Below are positions 7,127 to 15,338 of a DNA stretch of 42,449 nt, piece by piece (the first letter of the stretch is position 1; every line of letters begins with the position of its first letter). The stretch lies in the NCBI GenBank assembly GCA_009691715.1, contig SIAN01000035.1, positions 1-42,449 of the forward strand, read 5' to 3'. The position numbers were made by a program, and so were the translations under genes. The DNA is from Planctomycetota bacterium. GTDB lineage: Bacteria; Planctomycetota; B15-G4; SIAN01. The notes below the pieces were generated by a model. That model saw only the letters and a program-made list of their open reading frames with translations. It searched no databases and had not been told where the DNA came from.

Positions 7127-10036
7127 TCAGCGGGCGAGCAACGTGAAGTGCTGCAGCGCGGCGGTGTCGCGCACCTCGATTTCCAGCGGAACGCAGACGC
7201 AGAGCGCTCCCGCGGCGCGCAGCGTGTAGTCGCCGGTCGGGAGCAGCAGCCGGAAACGTCGCAGCGCGGCGTGGTCGCCGACGCGCTCGGCGCCGGCGCG
7301 CGGCCGGAGCAGGCCGCGCACGGAGGTCGCGGGGCACGCCTCGACCTTGAGGTTGCTGTCGCGCAGCGCCTCCGCGACGGCGGAGACATCGACCCGCACT
7401 TCGACTTCGTGGAGCGCTGGCAGCGCGACGGTCGAGCGCGTGGTTGAGGGCGGGCGTGCCAGCTCTATCTCCCAGTACGGAAAGAGCGTGTTCGACGAGT
7501 TCGTGCGCGACTCGCCGACGGCCAGGACGAAGCGTTCCGGGAGGTCGCCGCGGAACTCGGCGATCCCGTCGTCGCAGCGAGCGTCGACCTCGAGCCGCTC
7601 ATGCGACGGCTCGCAAGCGATGACTTCGAGCGGCGTTGCTCCGGCCGGTTTGCGCCCGCCCTCCTCGATCAGATCGAGGCGGAAGAGCGGCAGCGGCGCG
7701 AGCGCGACGCGTCCTAGGTCGGTGGTCGAGTCGATGACGAGGCGCGGCAACGCGATCGCTTCGGACGCGGCGTAGCCCCACGCCCGCACCGTGATCGCGG
7801 TCGCGTGCAGCGGCAGTTCCTCTGCCAACACGCCATCGGCGGCGGTCGCGCGCCAGAAGCCGCTCTCTTCCTCCGTGTGGGCGGCCCCCTCGCGGTCGGT
7901 GCGGATGAACTCGCAGCTTGTGATCGCGGCGCCCTCGATCGCCGCGCCCGTGGCGGCATCGACGATCTGCAGCGTGACGGCGGCGCCGCGCGTCTCGAAT
8001 GCCGAGGAGTTCGAGAGCGCTGAATCGAGCGGCCGAAGCGGCGGGAGCTCGAGGTCGATCGTCGCGGCGCCCGGCGTGAACGGGCCGAACTCGTGACGGA
8101 GGAAGCGCTGGTCGCCCATCGTGTCGGGCGAGCCGGTGGCGAATGCGCCGCGCACCGTGATCCAGCACGACGAGTTCTCGCGCAGCGGCAGATCGAGTTC
8201 CTCGATGCCATCGCCGTCGTCGTCGATCAGCAGCAATCGGTGCAGTCCGCGTCCACAGCACTCCTGTCCGCTCGCGGCCCGCTGTTCCGGCGAGGCGAGG
8301 CACGCCTGCAACGACACCTCGGTGCAGCAGCCCGTCGCCAGCGCGCCGGCAGGCCGCACCAGCCGCAATCGCAGTCGCCCTTGCGGTTGCACGGTCAGCG
8401 CCACCTCGCTGCGCGGCGCGGGCGGTTCGCGGAAGCGCTCGATCACGCCCTCGCAGCCCTCGATCAGGAGCAGCACGCCGCGCACCCGGTCCGGCGGCAG
8501 ATCCGCGGTAAGCGCCAGCTCACCTGTCCGTTCCGTCGCCGTGACCGCGGCGCGGAACGAGCTGCCGTCGGCCTGCAGCAGTGATGCAGTGGCCACGCCG
8601 AACGGAGCCAGCGCGAGCGGCTCGCCGTCAGCGGTGGCGAGTTCGAGGAACAGCGCGGTCGTGCGCGGCAGTTCGAGCCGCAGGTCGGCGCGCCGCTCTC
8701 CCGGCGCGAGCTCGTCGACCAGGAACGAGTGCAGCGAGCCGTCGTCACGCACGACCCAGAGCTGCTGGCAATGGGGCGCCACGTCGGCGAGCTCGAAGCG
8801 CCCGCTGGCGAGCGAAAGTCCTTCGGCGCGGCCGAGTTCGAAGCCCGGCTCGCCCGGAAGCAGCATCAGCGTGTCGTCGCCGCGGCCGCGACCCTCCGCG
8901 ACGGCGGCCCAGACGCGGAAGTCGATGTTGGCGGCGGCGGCGCGCGCTCCGAGCGGGCGCGCGAGCTGGAGCACATAGGCGCGCTCCCACGAGCTGGTGA
9001 CCAGCGCGCCGCGGACCGCGCGACCTTGGTCGTCGACGACGAAGCCGGCGAAGGCGATCGGCCGCGGCAACACGAGATCCGCGAGCGACACGGTCGAGCC
9101 GTCGACGACCTGCAAAACGACCTCGCCGTAGCGCTCGTCCTTGCTGGCCCAGAGTGTGAGCGGCTCGTCGCGGGAAGCCGCGAGCACGCGGTCGGTCACG
9201 CGGAAGACCGCCGGCCGCGTGGCGAGCGCCGTTGCGATGAAATGGCCCTGCAGGTCGCTCACGGCCACGACTTCGCGCGAGGAAGCGAAGCGTTCCGCAA
9301 CCTCGTCGGTCAGCGGCAGTGCCGGATCGAGGTCGACCAGCTCGGGCGGGCCCGGCCGCGGATCGAGGCAGACTTCGACGCCTGGTTGCGGCGTGCCGAG
9401 ATCGTCGACGACGCGTCCCGTCGCGACGCCACCGCGGCCGATCGCGACCGTCCGTTCGTGACGGCCGTGCTCGTCGATCGGCAGCGCGACGACGGTGGCC
9501 GCGTAGGGCGGCAGGCGGCGGGTCGCGATCAGCATTTCGCCAGCGGGAAGGCCTTCGAGCAGTGCGGCGCCAGTCGCGTCGCTCTGCGCGCGGGCGATGA
9601 CCAGCGGTTCGTCCGATTCGCGGTAGGCGAGGAACGGCACCTCGGCGATTGGGCGGCCGTCGTCGGCGTCGACAAAGCGGAGCGCGAGCGTGGCGTCGCC
9701 GAACGGCTCGGCAGCGGCGGCGGTGGTGAGAGACTCATCGTCGTCGCCGTCGCCGGCGTCGTGCGGTGTCGCAGCGCTCACCTCGCGCTGCGCGTCGACG
9801 ATTCCTGGAAGTCGTTCGCGCGCTCCATCGCGCGAGCTGCGCGGAGGGTTGCGCTGCAATCGATGATCGAGTCGTGGCACGCCGGCGAACAGGCCCCAAC
9901 CCGCGACGCTCGCGGTCGCGACCAGGAGCAGCGCCAGGAGGCGCGGCAACAGCCGCGGCGGCGGGTGCGCCAGCGACGTACGCGACGGATGCGCCGGCGG
10001 TGCCGGCGAGTTGCGGTGAGTGGTTGGGGGCTGCAC
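7127..10036 (-). CDS. Membrane-anchored carboxypeptidase-regulatory-like multidomain protein (paralog A)
   Basis: 969 residues. A single hydrophobic helix lies near residues 28-52, with a short basic Pro-rich cytoplasmic end before it. The rest should be extracytoplasmic and consists of repeated beta-rich modules of the carboxypeptidase regulatory-like (CarboxypepD_reg/transthyretin-like) kind. Examples are ATLALRFVDADDGRPIAEVPF, VATGRVVDDLGTPQPGVEVCLDPRPGPP, IAFAGFVVDDQGRAVRGALV and VTLQIVDAATGAAIEGAAI. No catalytic motif is visible. It is clearly paralogous to the gene upstream on the same strand: both share LDPRPGP, LPGEPGFEL, LADL...LPR and a final ...L-AR. The start is GTG at 10036 without a clear ribosome-binding site, so the N-terminus is uncertain. 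Likely role: surface display or structure; function unknown. Confidence 0.75.
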   Translation of the reverse strand: MQPPTTHRNSPAPPAHPSRTSLAHPPPRLLPRLLALLLVATASVAGWGLFAGVPRLDHRLQRNPPRSSRDGARERLPGIVDAQREVSAATPHDAGDGDDDESLTTAAAAEPFGDATLALRFVDADDGRPIAEVPFLAYRESDEPLVIARAQSDATGAALLEGLPAGEMLIATRRLPPYAATVVALPIDEHGRHERTVAIGRGGVATGRVVDDLGTPQPGVEVCLDPRPGPPELVDLDPALPLTDEVAERFASSREVVAVSDLQGHFIATALATRPAVFRVTDRVLAASRDEPLTLWASKDERYGEVVLQVVDGSTVSLADLVLPRPIAFAGFVVDDQGRAVRGALVTSSWERAYVLQLARPLGARAAAANIDFRVWAAVAEGRGRGDDTLMLLPGEPGFELGRAEGLSLASGRFELADVAPHCQQLWVVRDDGSLHSFLVDELAPGERRADLRLELPRTTALFLELATADGEPLALAPFGVATASLLQADGSSFRAAVTATERTGELALTADLPPDRVRGVLLLIEGCEGVIERFREPPAPRSEVALTVQPQGRLRLRLVRPAGALATGCCTEVSLQACLASPEQRAASGQECCGRGLHRLLLIDDDGDGIEELDLPLRENSSCWITVRGAFATGSPDTMGDQRFLRHEFGPFTPGAATIDLELPPLRPLDSALSNSSAFETRGAAVTLQIVDAATGAAIEGAAITSCEFIRTDREGAAHTEEESGFWRATAADGVLAEELPLHATAITVRAWGYAASEAIALPRLVIDSTTDLGRVALAPLPLFRLDLIEEGGRKPAGATPLEVIACEPSHERLEVDARCDDGIAEFRGDLPERFVLAVGESRTNSSNTLFPYWEIELARPPSTTRSTVALPALHEVEVRVDVSAVAEALRDSNLKVEACPATSVRGLLRPRAGAERVGDHAALRRFRLLLPTGDYTLRAAGALCVCVPLEIEVRDTAALQHFTLLAR

Positions 10037-10192
10037 GGGTGCGACGACCTCGAAGGAAGTGCCCGTGTCCTGCGGCGCGCTCTCGAGCCAGGATCGCGGT
10101 ACCGCCTTCTTCGGACGGTGGCGCAGCGCTGCTGCTTGGCGCGAACGGTTGGTCGGAACCGATTTCTCGCGCGCCGCGCGCCGGCGGCTGCG

Positions 10193-12235
10193 TCAGCGAG
10201 CGCGCAGCACGATCGGCGCGGCAGAGTCGGCGGAGCGGTCGCCGGCAAGACGGGCAGCAACCTCGACTTCGAGCGGCTCGATCTCGAACAGCATCGCCGC
10301 GGCCTCGAAGCGCCAGCGGCCGACCGGCAGCAGGTAGTGGAAGCGGCGCAGTTCCGGATCGTCGCTGACGCGTGACGCGCCGACTCGCGCTCGCGTGGCG
10401 CCGAATGGCATGCCGACCGGCGTCGCGAACAGCGTCTTGTTGCCGCTGCGCAGCTCGGCATCGACCGCAGCGAGGTCGAGCGCGACCGTGCGCTCGAACA
10501 GCGGCGGCAAAGTGAGCTCGGGAAAGGCGATCAGATCTGCGCGACCGAGTCTCAGCTCCCATTGCGGCTGCGACTCGCCGGACGCGGTCCATCGTTGGCG
10601 GCTGCCGTCGCCGATCGAGACTTCGAACACCTCGGGGAGATCGCCGCGCAGGAGCGATGTGCCGGCGCTCGCCCATGAGGCGAGCACGTTGGGTGAGGCG
10701 GCGACGGGGAACTCGGTGCGCAAGGGCGCGCCGCTCGCGTCCCGGATCTCGACCCGCAGCACCGGCAACGGCTCCAGCGTGATCGGGGCAAGTTGGTGGA
10801 GCGGAGCGCCGTCGAGCGGAGGAAGGTCGATGGGCGCTGCATCGCGGTAGCCAAACGCGTGGACGCGCAGGCCGCGCGCGACCTGCGGCACGGTCAGCGT
10901 CGTCGGCGATTCGCCGCTTTCGGTGTTGGCGACGTGGTGCCACTGCGCGTCGGTGCGTCGGTTCGGATCGGTCAGCGGGAGCTCCACCTCGAAGTAGCCG
11001 CCGATCGGTGCGCGGGTGGTGGCATCGAGCAGAGAGACGCGCAAGCCGGTGGTGTGCGTGAGCTGCTCCCGGAAGGCCTTCTGCGCGAGCGCCTTCGCGG
11101 CGGCGGCTTCCTCGCCCGAGGCTGGCGGAAGCAGTGCCGGCGGCAGCTCGATGATCTGCCAATCGTTGTGCGACGGGTCTGGCGAACTGACCGGCGACCG
11201 AACCCCCGGAGCAAATCGCCCGAGCGGCAACTCGGCACTCTGCCAGCCGGCGAATGACGATCGCGCACGGAGGAAGAACGGGCGCGCCGACTGCACGATG
11301 AGCTCGAGATCGCTCGTCTCACCGAGGTCGACGGTGGCGCTGCCGCCGAAACCGCAGCAGTCGAGCGTGATCTCGGCGCCGTCCGAGTTGCGCGGCGTAG
11401 GCCGACCGGGCGGCGCGAGGCAGGCGTGGACCGCGAGTGACCAATGGCGCGGCAGCCTTGGTGCGTTGGCGGGAAGCACGAAGCGCAGGCGGAGCGAATG
11501 CTCCACTGAGGGCGGCAGCGTGCAGTCGATGCGTTCGCGCCGTGCCGGCGGTGTGGTGAGGCGCTGGGTGAACGGTTCGTAGCCGTCGAGTGTGATGCAC
11601 AGCCCCGCTGCCTCGATCGGCGGCACGGCGAAGCAGACCGCGAACTCGGCCGGACGTGAGAAGGGCGTGAAGGACTGCGGGTAGATCAGGCGGCCATCGC
11701 GGAGGAGGAGTTGGAAGGCGATCTGGCAGCGCCACGGTTCGTCGAGTACGAGGGCCGTGCCGCTCTTGTCCGTCAGCAGCAGGTGCAGTTGTGTCGTCTC
11801 CGGTACGACCAGTTCGATCCCTTCGCGGGCCTCGCCCGGCTGCAACATCGCGATCGAGTGAGAGCGCATCTCGTTGTCGGGAGTGACGGTGAGGAGCTGA
11901 TCGAGCCACGCTTCGAGTGCGGTGAGCGTGAAGCTGCCGTCGCCCACGGTGAGCGCCTCCCCGCGATCGAGCTCGAACCCGGGCTCTCCCGGAAGCGTGG
12001 TCGCCGTGGTCGCTGTGGTCGCCGTGTTCGACGCAGCTTCGGCCCCGGGCTCCCCGAACACGCGCGCCATCGTGAGCGAACTGCGGGGTTCGGTACCGCG
12101 TGCGACCAGGCGTCCCGCCAGCGGTCGTCCGGCAGCATCGACCACGCGACCGCGCAGCGCCGCGTGGCGCGGCAGGCAGGTCGGCGAGCACGACCCGTTC
12201 ACCGTCGTGCGCCAGGGTCGTCTGCGTGATGCCAC
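10193..12235 (-). CDS. Carboxypeptidase-regulatory-like protein, 3' part of a frameshifted gene (paralog B)
   Basis: An open frame of 680 codons holding the larger, C-terminal part of paralog B. From about residue 20 it matches paralog A throughout: LPRHAALRGRVVDAAGRPLAGRLV, then LPGEPGFELDRGEALTVGDGSFTL, LRVSLLDATTRAPIGGYFEVELP, and the same closing layout (YLLPVGRWRFEAAAMLFEIEPLEVEV ending VLRAR). The first 19 or so residues of the open frame are out-of-phase sequence, so 12235 is not a true start. Coding continuity is lost inside a GGCAGGCAGG run at 12171-12180, upstream of which the reading frame changes. A run of 9-bp GTGGTCGCC-type repeats near 11998-12030 encodes Thr/Ala. It may be expressed only if the frameshift is an error in the sequence. 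Confidence 0.7.
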   Translation of the reverse strand: MASRRRPWRTTVNGSCSPTCLPRHAALRGRVVDAAGRPLAGRLVARGTEPRSSLTMARVFGEPGAEAASNTATTATTATTLPGEPGFELDRGEALTVGDGSFTLTALEAWLDQLLTVTPDNEMRSHSIAMLQPGEAREGIELVVPETTQLHLLLTDKSGTALVLDEPWRCQIAFQLLLRDGRLIYPQSFTPFSRPAEFAVCFAVPPIEAAGLCITLDGYEPFTQRLTTPPARRERIDCTLPPSVEHSLRLRFVLPANAPRLPRHWSLAVHACLAPPGRPTPRNSDGAEITLDCCGFGGSATVDLGETSDLELIVQSARPFFLRARSSFAGWQSAELPLGRFAPGVRSPVSSPDPSHNDWQIIELPPALLPPASGEEAAAAKALAQKAFREQLTHTTGLRVSLLDATTRAPIGGYFEVELPLTDPNRRTDAQWHHVANTESGESPTTLTVPQVARGLRVHAFGYRDAAPIDLPPLDGAPLHQLAPITLEPLPVLRVEIRDASGAPLRTEFPVAASPNVLASWASAGTSLLRGDLPEVFEVSIGDGSRQRWTASGESQPQWELRLGRADLIAFPELTLPPLFERTVALDLAAVDAELRSGNKTLFATPVGMPFGATRARVGASRVSDDPELRRFHYLLPVGRWRFEAAAMLFEIEPLEVEVAARLAGDRSADSAAPIVLRAR

Positions 12236-13052
12236 TGCCGCGGTCCCACGCCATGATCCGCAGCGGTTCCTCGCGCTCTGGCTTCAGCGTGTCGTCGACG
12301 ATCCAGACTCCGCCGTAGCTCGAACGCACGGCGGCGATCTCGAAGCTGCCGTCGCGTTGCGTGGACGTGGCCGGCGCCGACCAGGGCTCCTGATCATTCC
12401 TCTGTGACGCGGGGCCTGGCCGCGGATCGAGGAAGAGCGTGGCGCCTTCGATCGGCGCACCGACATCGTCGATGACGCGACCGACGAGCGGCGCGCCGCT
12501 GCCGACGGCGACGCGCCGTTCCACGTGCTCTCCGGCTTGCAGCCAGAGGCCCGCCAACATGGGCGCGTGCGGCGGGCGGCGCGCGGTCTCGACCAAGAGC
12601 ACGTTCTCAGGCAGCCCGGTCACGCGGGCGCGGCCGTCGGCGTCGCTCGAGCCGCGGAAGAGCAGGTGCTGGTTCGGCCGCTCAGTCCAGAGGACGAACG
12701 GTAGATCGGTGAGCGGTGCGCCGCTCACTGCGTCGACGAATTCGAGCGTGAGCGAGCCGTGGCCGACGTAGCTGGGATCGGGTGGTTCGGTGGATGCAGT
12801 GGCGCGATCGCCGGCACTGCTTGGTTCGGCAACGGTCCGCTGGGTCGCGACGTGCTCGTCCGTAGCAGTCTCAGGCGCAGCAGTCTCAGGCGCAGCGGTC
12901 ACAGGCGCAGACGATGCCGATGCCGATTCGCCGACGCCGCGTGCGCCGAGATCGAGTGGCGAGAGTGCGCGCGGCGGGCCGTCGAGCAAGAACCAGGCGC
13001 CGATCGCGCTGCCGACAGCGAGCAGCAGTGCGCCGGTCAGGGCGATCGGCAA
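12175..13052 (-). pseudogene. 5' part of frameshifted paralog B (membrane anchor and first modules)
   Basis: This frame encodes a transmembrane anchor (PIALTGALLLAVGSAIGAWFLLDG), a low-complexity Ser/Ala/Thr/Glu linker, and modules matching the N-terminal third of paralog A (SLTLEFVDAVSGAPLTDLPF, LVGRVIDDVGAPIEGATLFLDPRPGP). It then reads DGERVVLADL, after which the homology jumps frames. A 4-bp tandem duplication (CTGC CTGC on the coding strand) at the break gives exactly the shift observed. If the frame is not corrected, translation runs on in the wrong frame to a stop at 11319. The start is TTG at 13052 with no clear ribosome-binding site; an in-frame TGA lies just upstream. This is a real frameshift or a sequencing error; the gene is otherwise intact. 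Confidence 0.65.
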
Positions 13053-13159
13053 GGCGATTCAGGCAGCGTTGCGATTCGCTGAAGAGCTCAGCGCAGTTCG
13101 TCGCGAGGCCGTTCGCGAAGAGCTCCATGCTGAACCCATCGAATTGCGCCGCTCCTTGC

Positions 13160-13579
13160 TCAGTGATGGACTTCGCGCACGAGGTTGCGATTCCACGTCG
13201 GCACCTCGACGATCAGCTCTTTGCAGTTGCCGTTGGGGACGGTGTGGCAGGCGAGGCGCGAGTTGGGCGTCACGCCGGGCGCCTCGTCGAGCTTGTCGTT
13301 CTCGGCTTCGGAAGCGGCGTTGCAGCTCTCGCCGCCGCGCTTGACCTTGACGTGACAGGTCGAGCAGGCGAGCACACCGCCGCAGGCGTGGTCGATCGCG
13401 ACGTCATGCGCCAGCGCGATGTCGAGCAGGCTGCCCGGCAGGCCATCACGGCCGTAGGGGATCTTCGCCGGATCGACCGTGACGACCTGCTCTTCGCTGC
13501 CATGGATGAAGCGAACGGTGTAGCCGCTGGTCGGCAGCTCGAACTCGAACGGCTTCAGGTAGGGATTCTTGCCGCCCAT
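13160..13579 (-). CDS. fdx: Adrenodoxin-type 2Fe-2S ferredoxin
   Basis: 139 residues with the plant/adrenodoxin-type 2Fe-2S ligand pattern: HACGGVLACSTCHV supplies C66, C72 and C75, and RLACHT supplies C111. The HACGG.LACSTCHV version matches the ferredoxins of the Isc iron-sulfur system and mitochondrial adrenodoxins more than photosynthetic ones. It acts as a small cytosolic one-electron carrier. The N-terminal 20 residues (PYLKPFEFELPTSGY) form an extension before the beta-grasp fold. Its neighbour upstream on the same strand is the EVE-domain gene, 59 bp away. No isc genes or ferredoxin reductase lie in the window, so the partner is unknown. Confidence 0.9.
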   Translation of the reverse strand: MGGKNPYLKPFEFELPTSGYTVRFIHGSEEQVVTVDPAKIPYGRDGLPGSLLDIALAHDVAIDHACGGVLACSTCHVKVKRGGESCNAASEAENDKLDEAPGVTPNSRLACHTVPNGNCKELIVEVPTWNRNLVREVHH

Positions 13580-13638
13580 CGGGCGTCGCTCCGTGTGGTT
13601 TCGTTCCGCGGGTCGGCCGTCGTCGCGTCGTCAGGTCG

Positions 13639-14145
13639 TCACGTCGCCGCGCGCGCCTTGCCCTGACCGCGGCCGAGTTCGAGCACGCGCTTCCATTCCG
13701 CCGGCGTAACCGGCGTCACGCTCAGCCGGCTCCGCTTCACCAGGGTCATCGCAGCGAGCGCCGGATCGCGCTTGATCTGCTCGAGCGTGACCGGCTGCGC
13801 CAGCTTTTCCACCAGCTTCAAGTCGACCATGAACCAGGTCGGCTTGGCGCGGTCGCTCTTCGGATCGAAGTGGATGTCCTTCGGGTCGAACGCGGTGGGA
13901 TCAGGCGTCGCCGCGCGCACGATCTCGGCGATGCCGACGATCGAGGAGGGCTCTGCATTCGAGTGGTAGAGGAAGGCGAGGTCGCCGACTGCGACCTGAT
14001 CGCGGAGGAAGTTGCGCGCCTCGCTGCTGCGGATGCCGTCCCAGCCGGTCGTCAGGCCCGGCGCGCGCGCGAGGTCGTCGATCGAGTAGGCGGTCGGTTC
14101 GGTCTTGAACAGCCAGAAGCGCTGGGGCACGGACGGCAACTCCAT
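13639..14145 (-). CDS. EVE-domain protein (thymocyte nuclear protein 1-like)
   Basis: 168 residues, the normal size of a stand-alone EVE domain. Diagnostic stretches are FWLFKTEPTAYSIDDLA near the start, GWDGIRSSEARNFLRDQVAVGDLAFLYHSN, PSSIVGIAEIVR, and the end LVKRSRLSVTPVTPAEWKRVL. EVE domains belong to the PUA-like superfamily and are thought to bind modified nucleobases; the cellular role of stand-alone bacterial members is not settled. The ATG at 14145 is preceded by a 181-bp divergent gap to the membrane protein on the plus strand. No restriction gene accompanies it here, so a defence role is not supported by context. Confidence 0.92.
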   Translation of the reverse strand: MELPSVPQRFWLFKTEPTAYSIDDLARAPGLTTGWDGIRSSEARNFLRDQVAVGDLAFLYHSNAEPSSIVGIAEIVRAATPDPTAFDPKDIHFDPKSDRAKPTWFMVDLKLVEKLAQPVTLEQIKRDPALAAMTLVKRSRLSVTPVTPAEWKRVLELGRGQGKARAAT

Positions 14146-14310
14146 GATCGGCGGGGCGAGGCGAAGGTCGCGACGTTAGCGGTGCCCCGGTCGGAAGCGC
14201 CGACGTTGATTGACTCGCCCTCGCGCGCAGGGAAGATCCGCCGCTTCCATTCGCTTCCTGATCGGCCGACCCGATGGTCGCCCGGATCGGTTCAGCGATC
14301 GCCTCCCTGA

Positions 14311-14319
14311 AGAAGGAGA
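14311..14319 (+). promoter_or_regulatory. Ribosome-binding site fixing a TTG start
   Basis: AGAAGGAGA ends seven bases before TTG at 14327. It decides the start of the PuuD-like gene. The frame is open further upstream to 14210, but that stretch is Arg-rich and unlike the family. Confidence 0.7.
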
Positions 14320-14326
14320 TCGAACC

Positions 14327-14974
14327 TTGACCGCACTGCCGCTGCTTTCGACGCTGCTCGCCACCGACTTCGACTGGACGTTCCTGATCCAGGGACTGAC
14401 CCGCTGGGCCCACATCCTGTCGGGCATCACTTGGATCGGGCTGCTCTACTTCTTCAACCTGATCAACATGCCGACCCAGGGCAAGCTCGACGGCCCGACC
14501 AAGAAGGCGGTCAATCCCGAGCTCCTGCCGCGCGCGCTCTGGTGGTTCCGCTGGGGGGCGATGAGCACGGTCGTGTTCGGGCTTTTGAGCTTCTACTTCG
14601 TGTACATCAAGGGCCCGTACATGCGCGAAGGCGGCGCGGAGGGGCCGCTGTCGGCGCGCGCGCTCTGGATCATGATCGGCATGACGCTCGGTCTCGTGAT
14701 GTGGTTCAACGTCTGGTTCGTGATCTGGCCGACGCAGCGGACGATCATCCGTGCGACCAAGGAGGGGCAGAAGCCGCCGGAGGGAGCGCCGGAACGGGCG
14801 AAGCTCTTCTCGCGCATCAACTTCGTGCTGTCGGGTCCGATGCTGCTCGCGATGGTCGCGCCCTCGACGGGCATCGGCACCGACGCGCTCTCCATGGCGA
14901 TCGGCTTCGGCGTGTCGCTGGTGGTGATCCACTTGATGTTGCGCGCGTCGACCAAGGCGGGCACGTCGATCTGA
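14327..14974 (+). CDS. Membrane protein like the N-terminal domain of urate hydroxylase PuuD
   Basis: 215 residues from the TTG at 14327. The pattern TRWAHILSGITWIGLLYFFNLINMPT, then ELLPRALWWFRWGAMSTVVFGLLSFY, and MWFNVWFVIWPTQRTII with several transmembrane helices match the Urate_ox_N region of membrane-bound PuuD-type proteins. Conserved histidine and tryptophans in the first helices could be functional. PuuD proper carries a C-terminal cytochrome c domain; here there is no CxxCH and the protein ends after the membrane part. Biochemical activity is therefore uncertain: it may be a membrane redox protein of the same family. No purine-catabolism gene is nearby. It is followed by a strong terminator. 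Confidence 0.72.
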   Translation: MTALPLLSTLLATDFDWTFLIQGLTRWAHILSGITWIGLLYFFNLINMPTQGKLDGPTKKAVNPELLPRALWWFRWGAMSTVVFGLLSFYFVYIKGPYMREGGAEGPLSARALWIMIGMTLGLVMWFNVWFVIWPTQRTIIRATKEGQKPPEGAPERAKLFSRINFVLSGPMLLAMVAPSTGIGTDALSMAIGFGVSLVVIHLMLRASTKAGTSI

Positions 14975-15016
14975 GCGCGACGGAGTCGGTACTGCACCTA
15001 AGCGACTCGAGCCCAC

Positions 15017-15051
15017 GTCCGCCGTTCCAGTCCTGGAACGGAACGGCGGAC
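15017..15051. repeat. Inverted repeat with two alternative pairings
   Basis: GTCCGCCGTTCC at 15017-15028 pairs perfectly with GGAACGGCGGAC at 15040-15051 (12 bp, 11-base loop). Because GGAACG is repeated, an inner hairpin CCGTTCCAG/CTGGAACGG (8-9 bp, tight loop) competes with it. No T-run follows, so it is not a standard terminator. Confidence 0.6.
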
Positions 15052-15154
15052 ACGATGCCGCAGCACAGGCGCGGCGCAGGCAAGAGTCCGGCAACTCGTC
15101 GCAGGTGCGATCTTCCGGCGACGGACCGCAACCAAACCGCTCGTTGACTCATCG

Positions 15155-15197
15155 CGGCGGGGAGGCGAGCCGATCGTCTCCCCGCCGTTTCGTTTTT
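15155..15197 (+). terminator. Rho-independent terminator after the PuuD-like gene
   Basis: A perfect 10-bp stem CGGCGGGGAG / CTCCCCGCCG (15155-15164, 15178-15187) with a 13-base loop is followed at once by TTTCGTTTTT. This is the clearest intrinsic terminator in the window and stops plus-strand transcription about 180 bases after the gene. Confidence 0.85.
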
Positions 15198-15338
15198 CTG
15201 GGGGAGAGTGGGAATCGGAGGACGTCGCGGAGGCGGCGGTTCGGAAGGCGGCGGGTGCTTGGCTGGAAGATCGCGCCCGCGACGGATGTCCGGCAAATGT
15301 CCGAGAGTTGCGAACGAGGCGGCAGCTGAGGGTTCTTG

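Larger units (their letters stand above)
14975..15338 (+). other. Gene-free interval with a 12-bp hairpin and a terminator
   Basis: About 360 bases without a convincing gene. It contains an unexplained perfect hairpin at 15017-15051 and an intrinsic terminator at 15155-15197. The remaining 140 bases before the DUF523 gene have no promoter motif I can support. Confidence 0.6.

Noticed and set aside
7127..13052. Long plus-strand open frames opposite the carboxypeptidase-regulatory-like genes
   Set aside because: Products are Arg-rich without motifs, while the minus-strand frames are homologous to one another.
13639..14145. EVE-domain protein as part of a restriction or defence system
   Set aside because: The protein is a stand-alone EVE domain with no nuclease, methyltransferase or helicase gene nearby.
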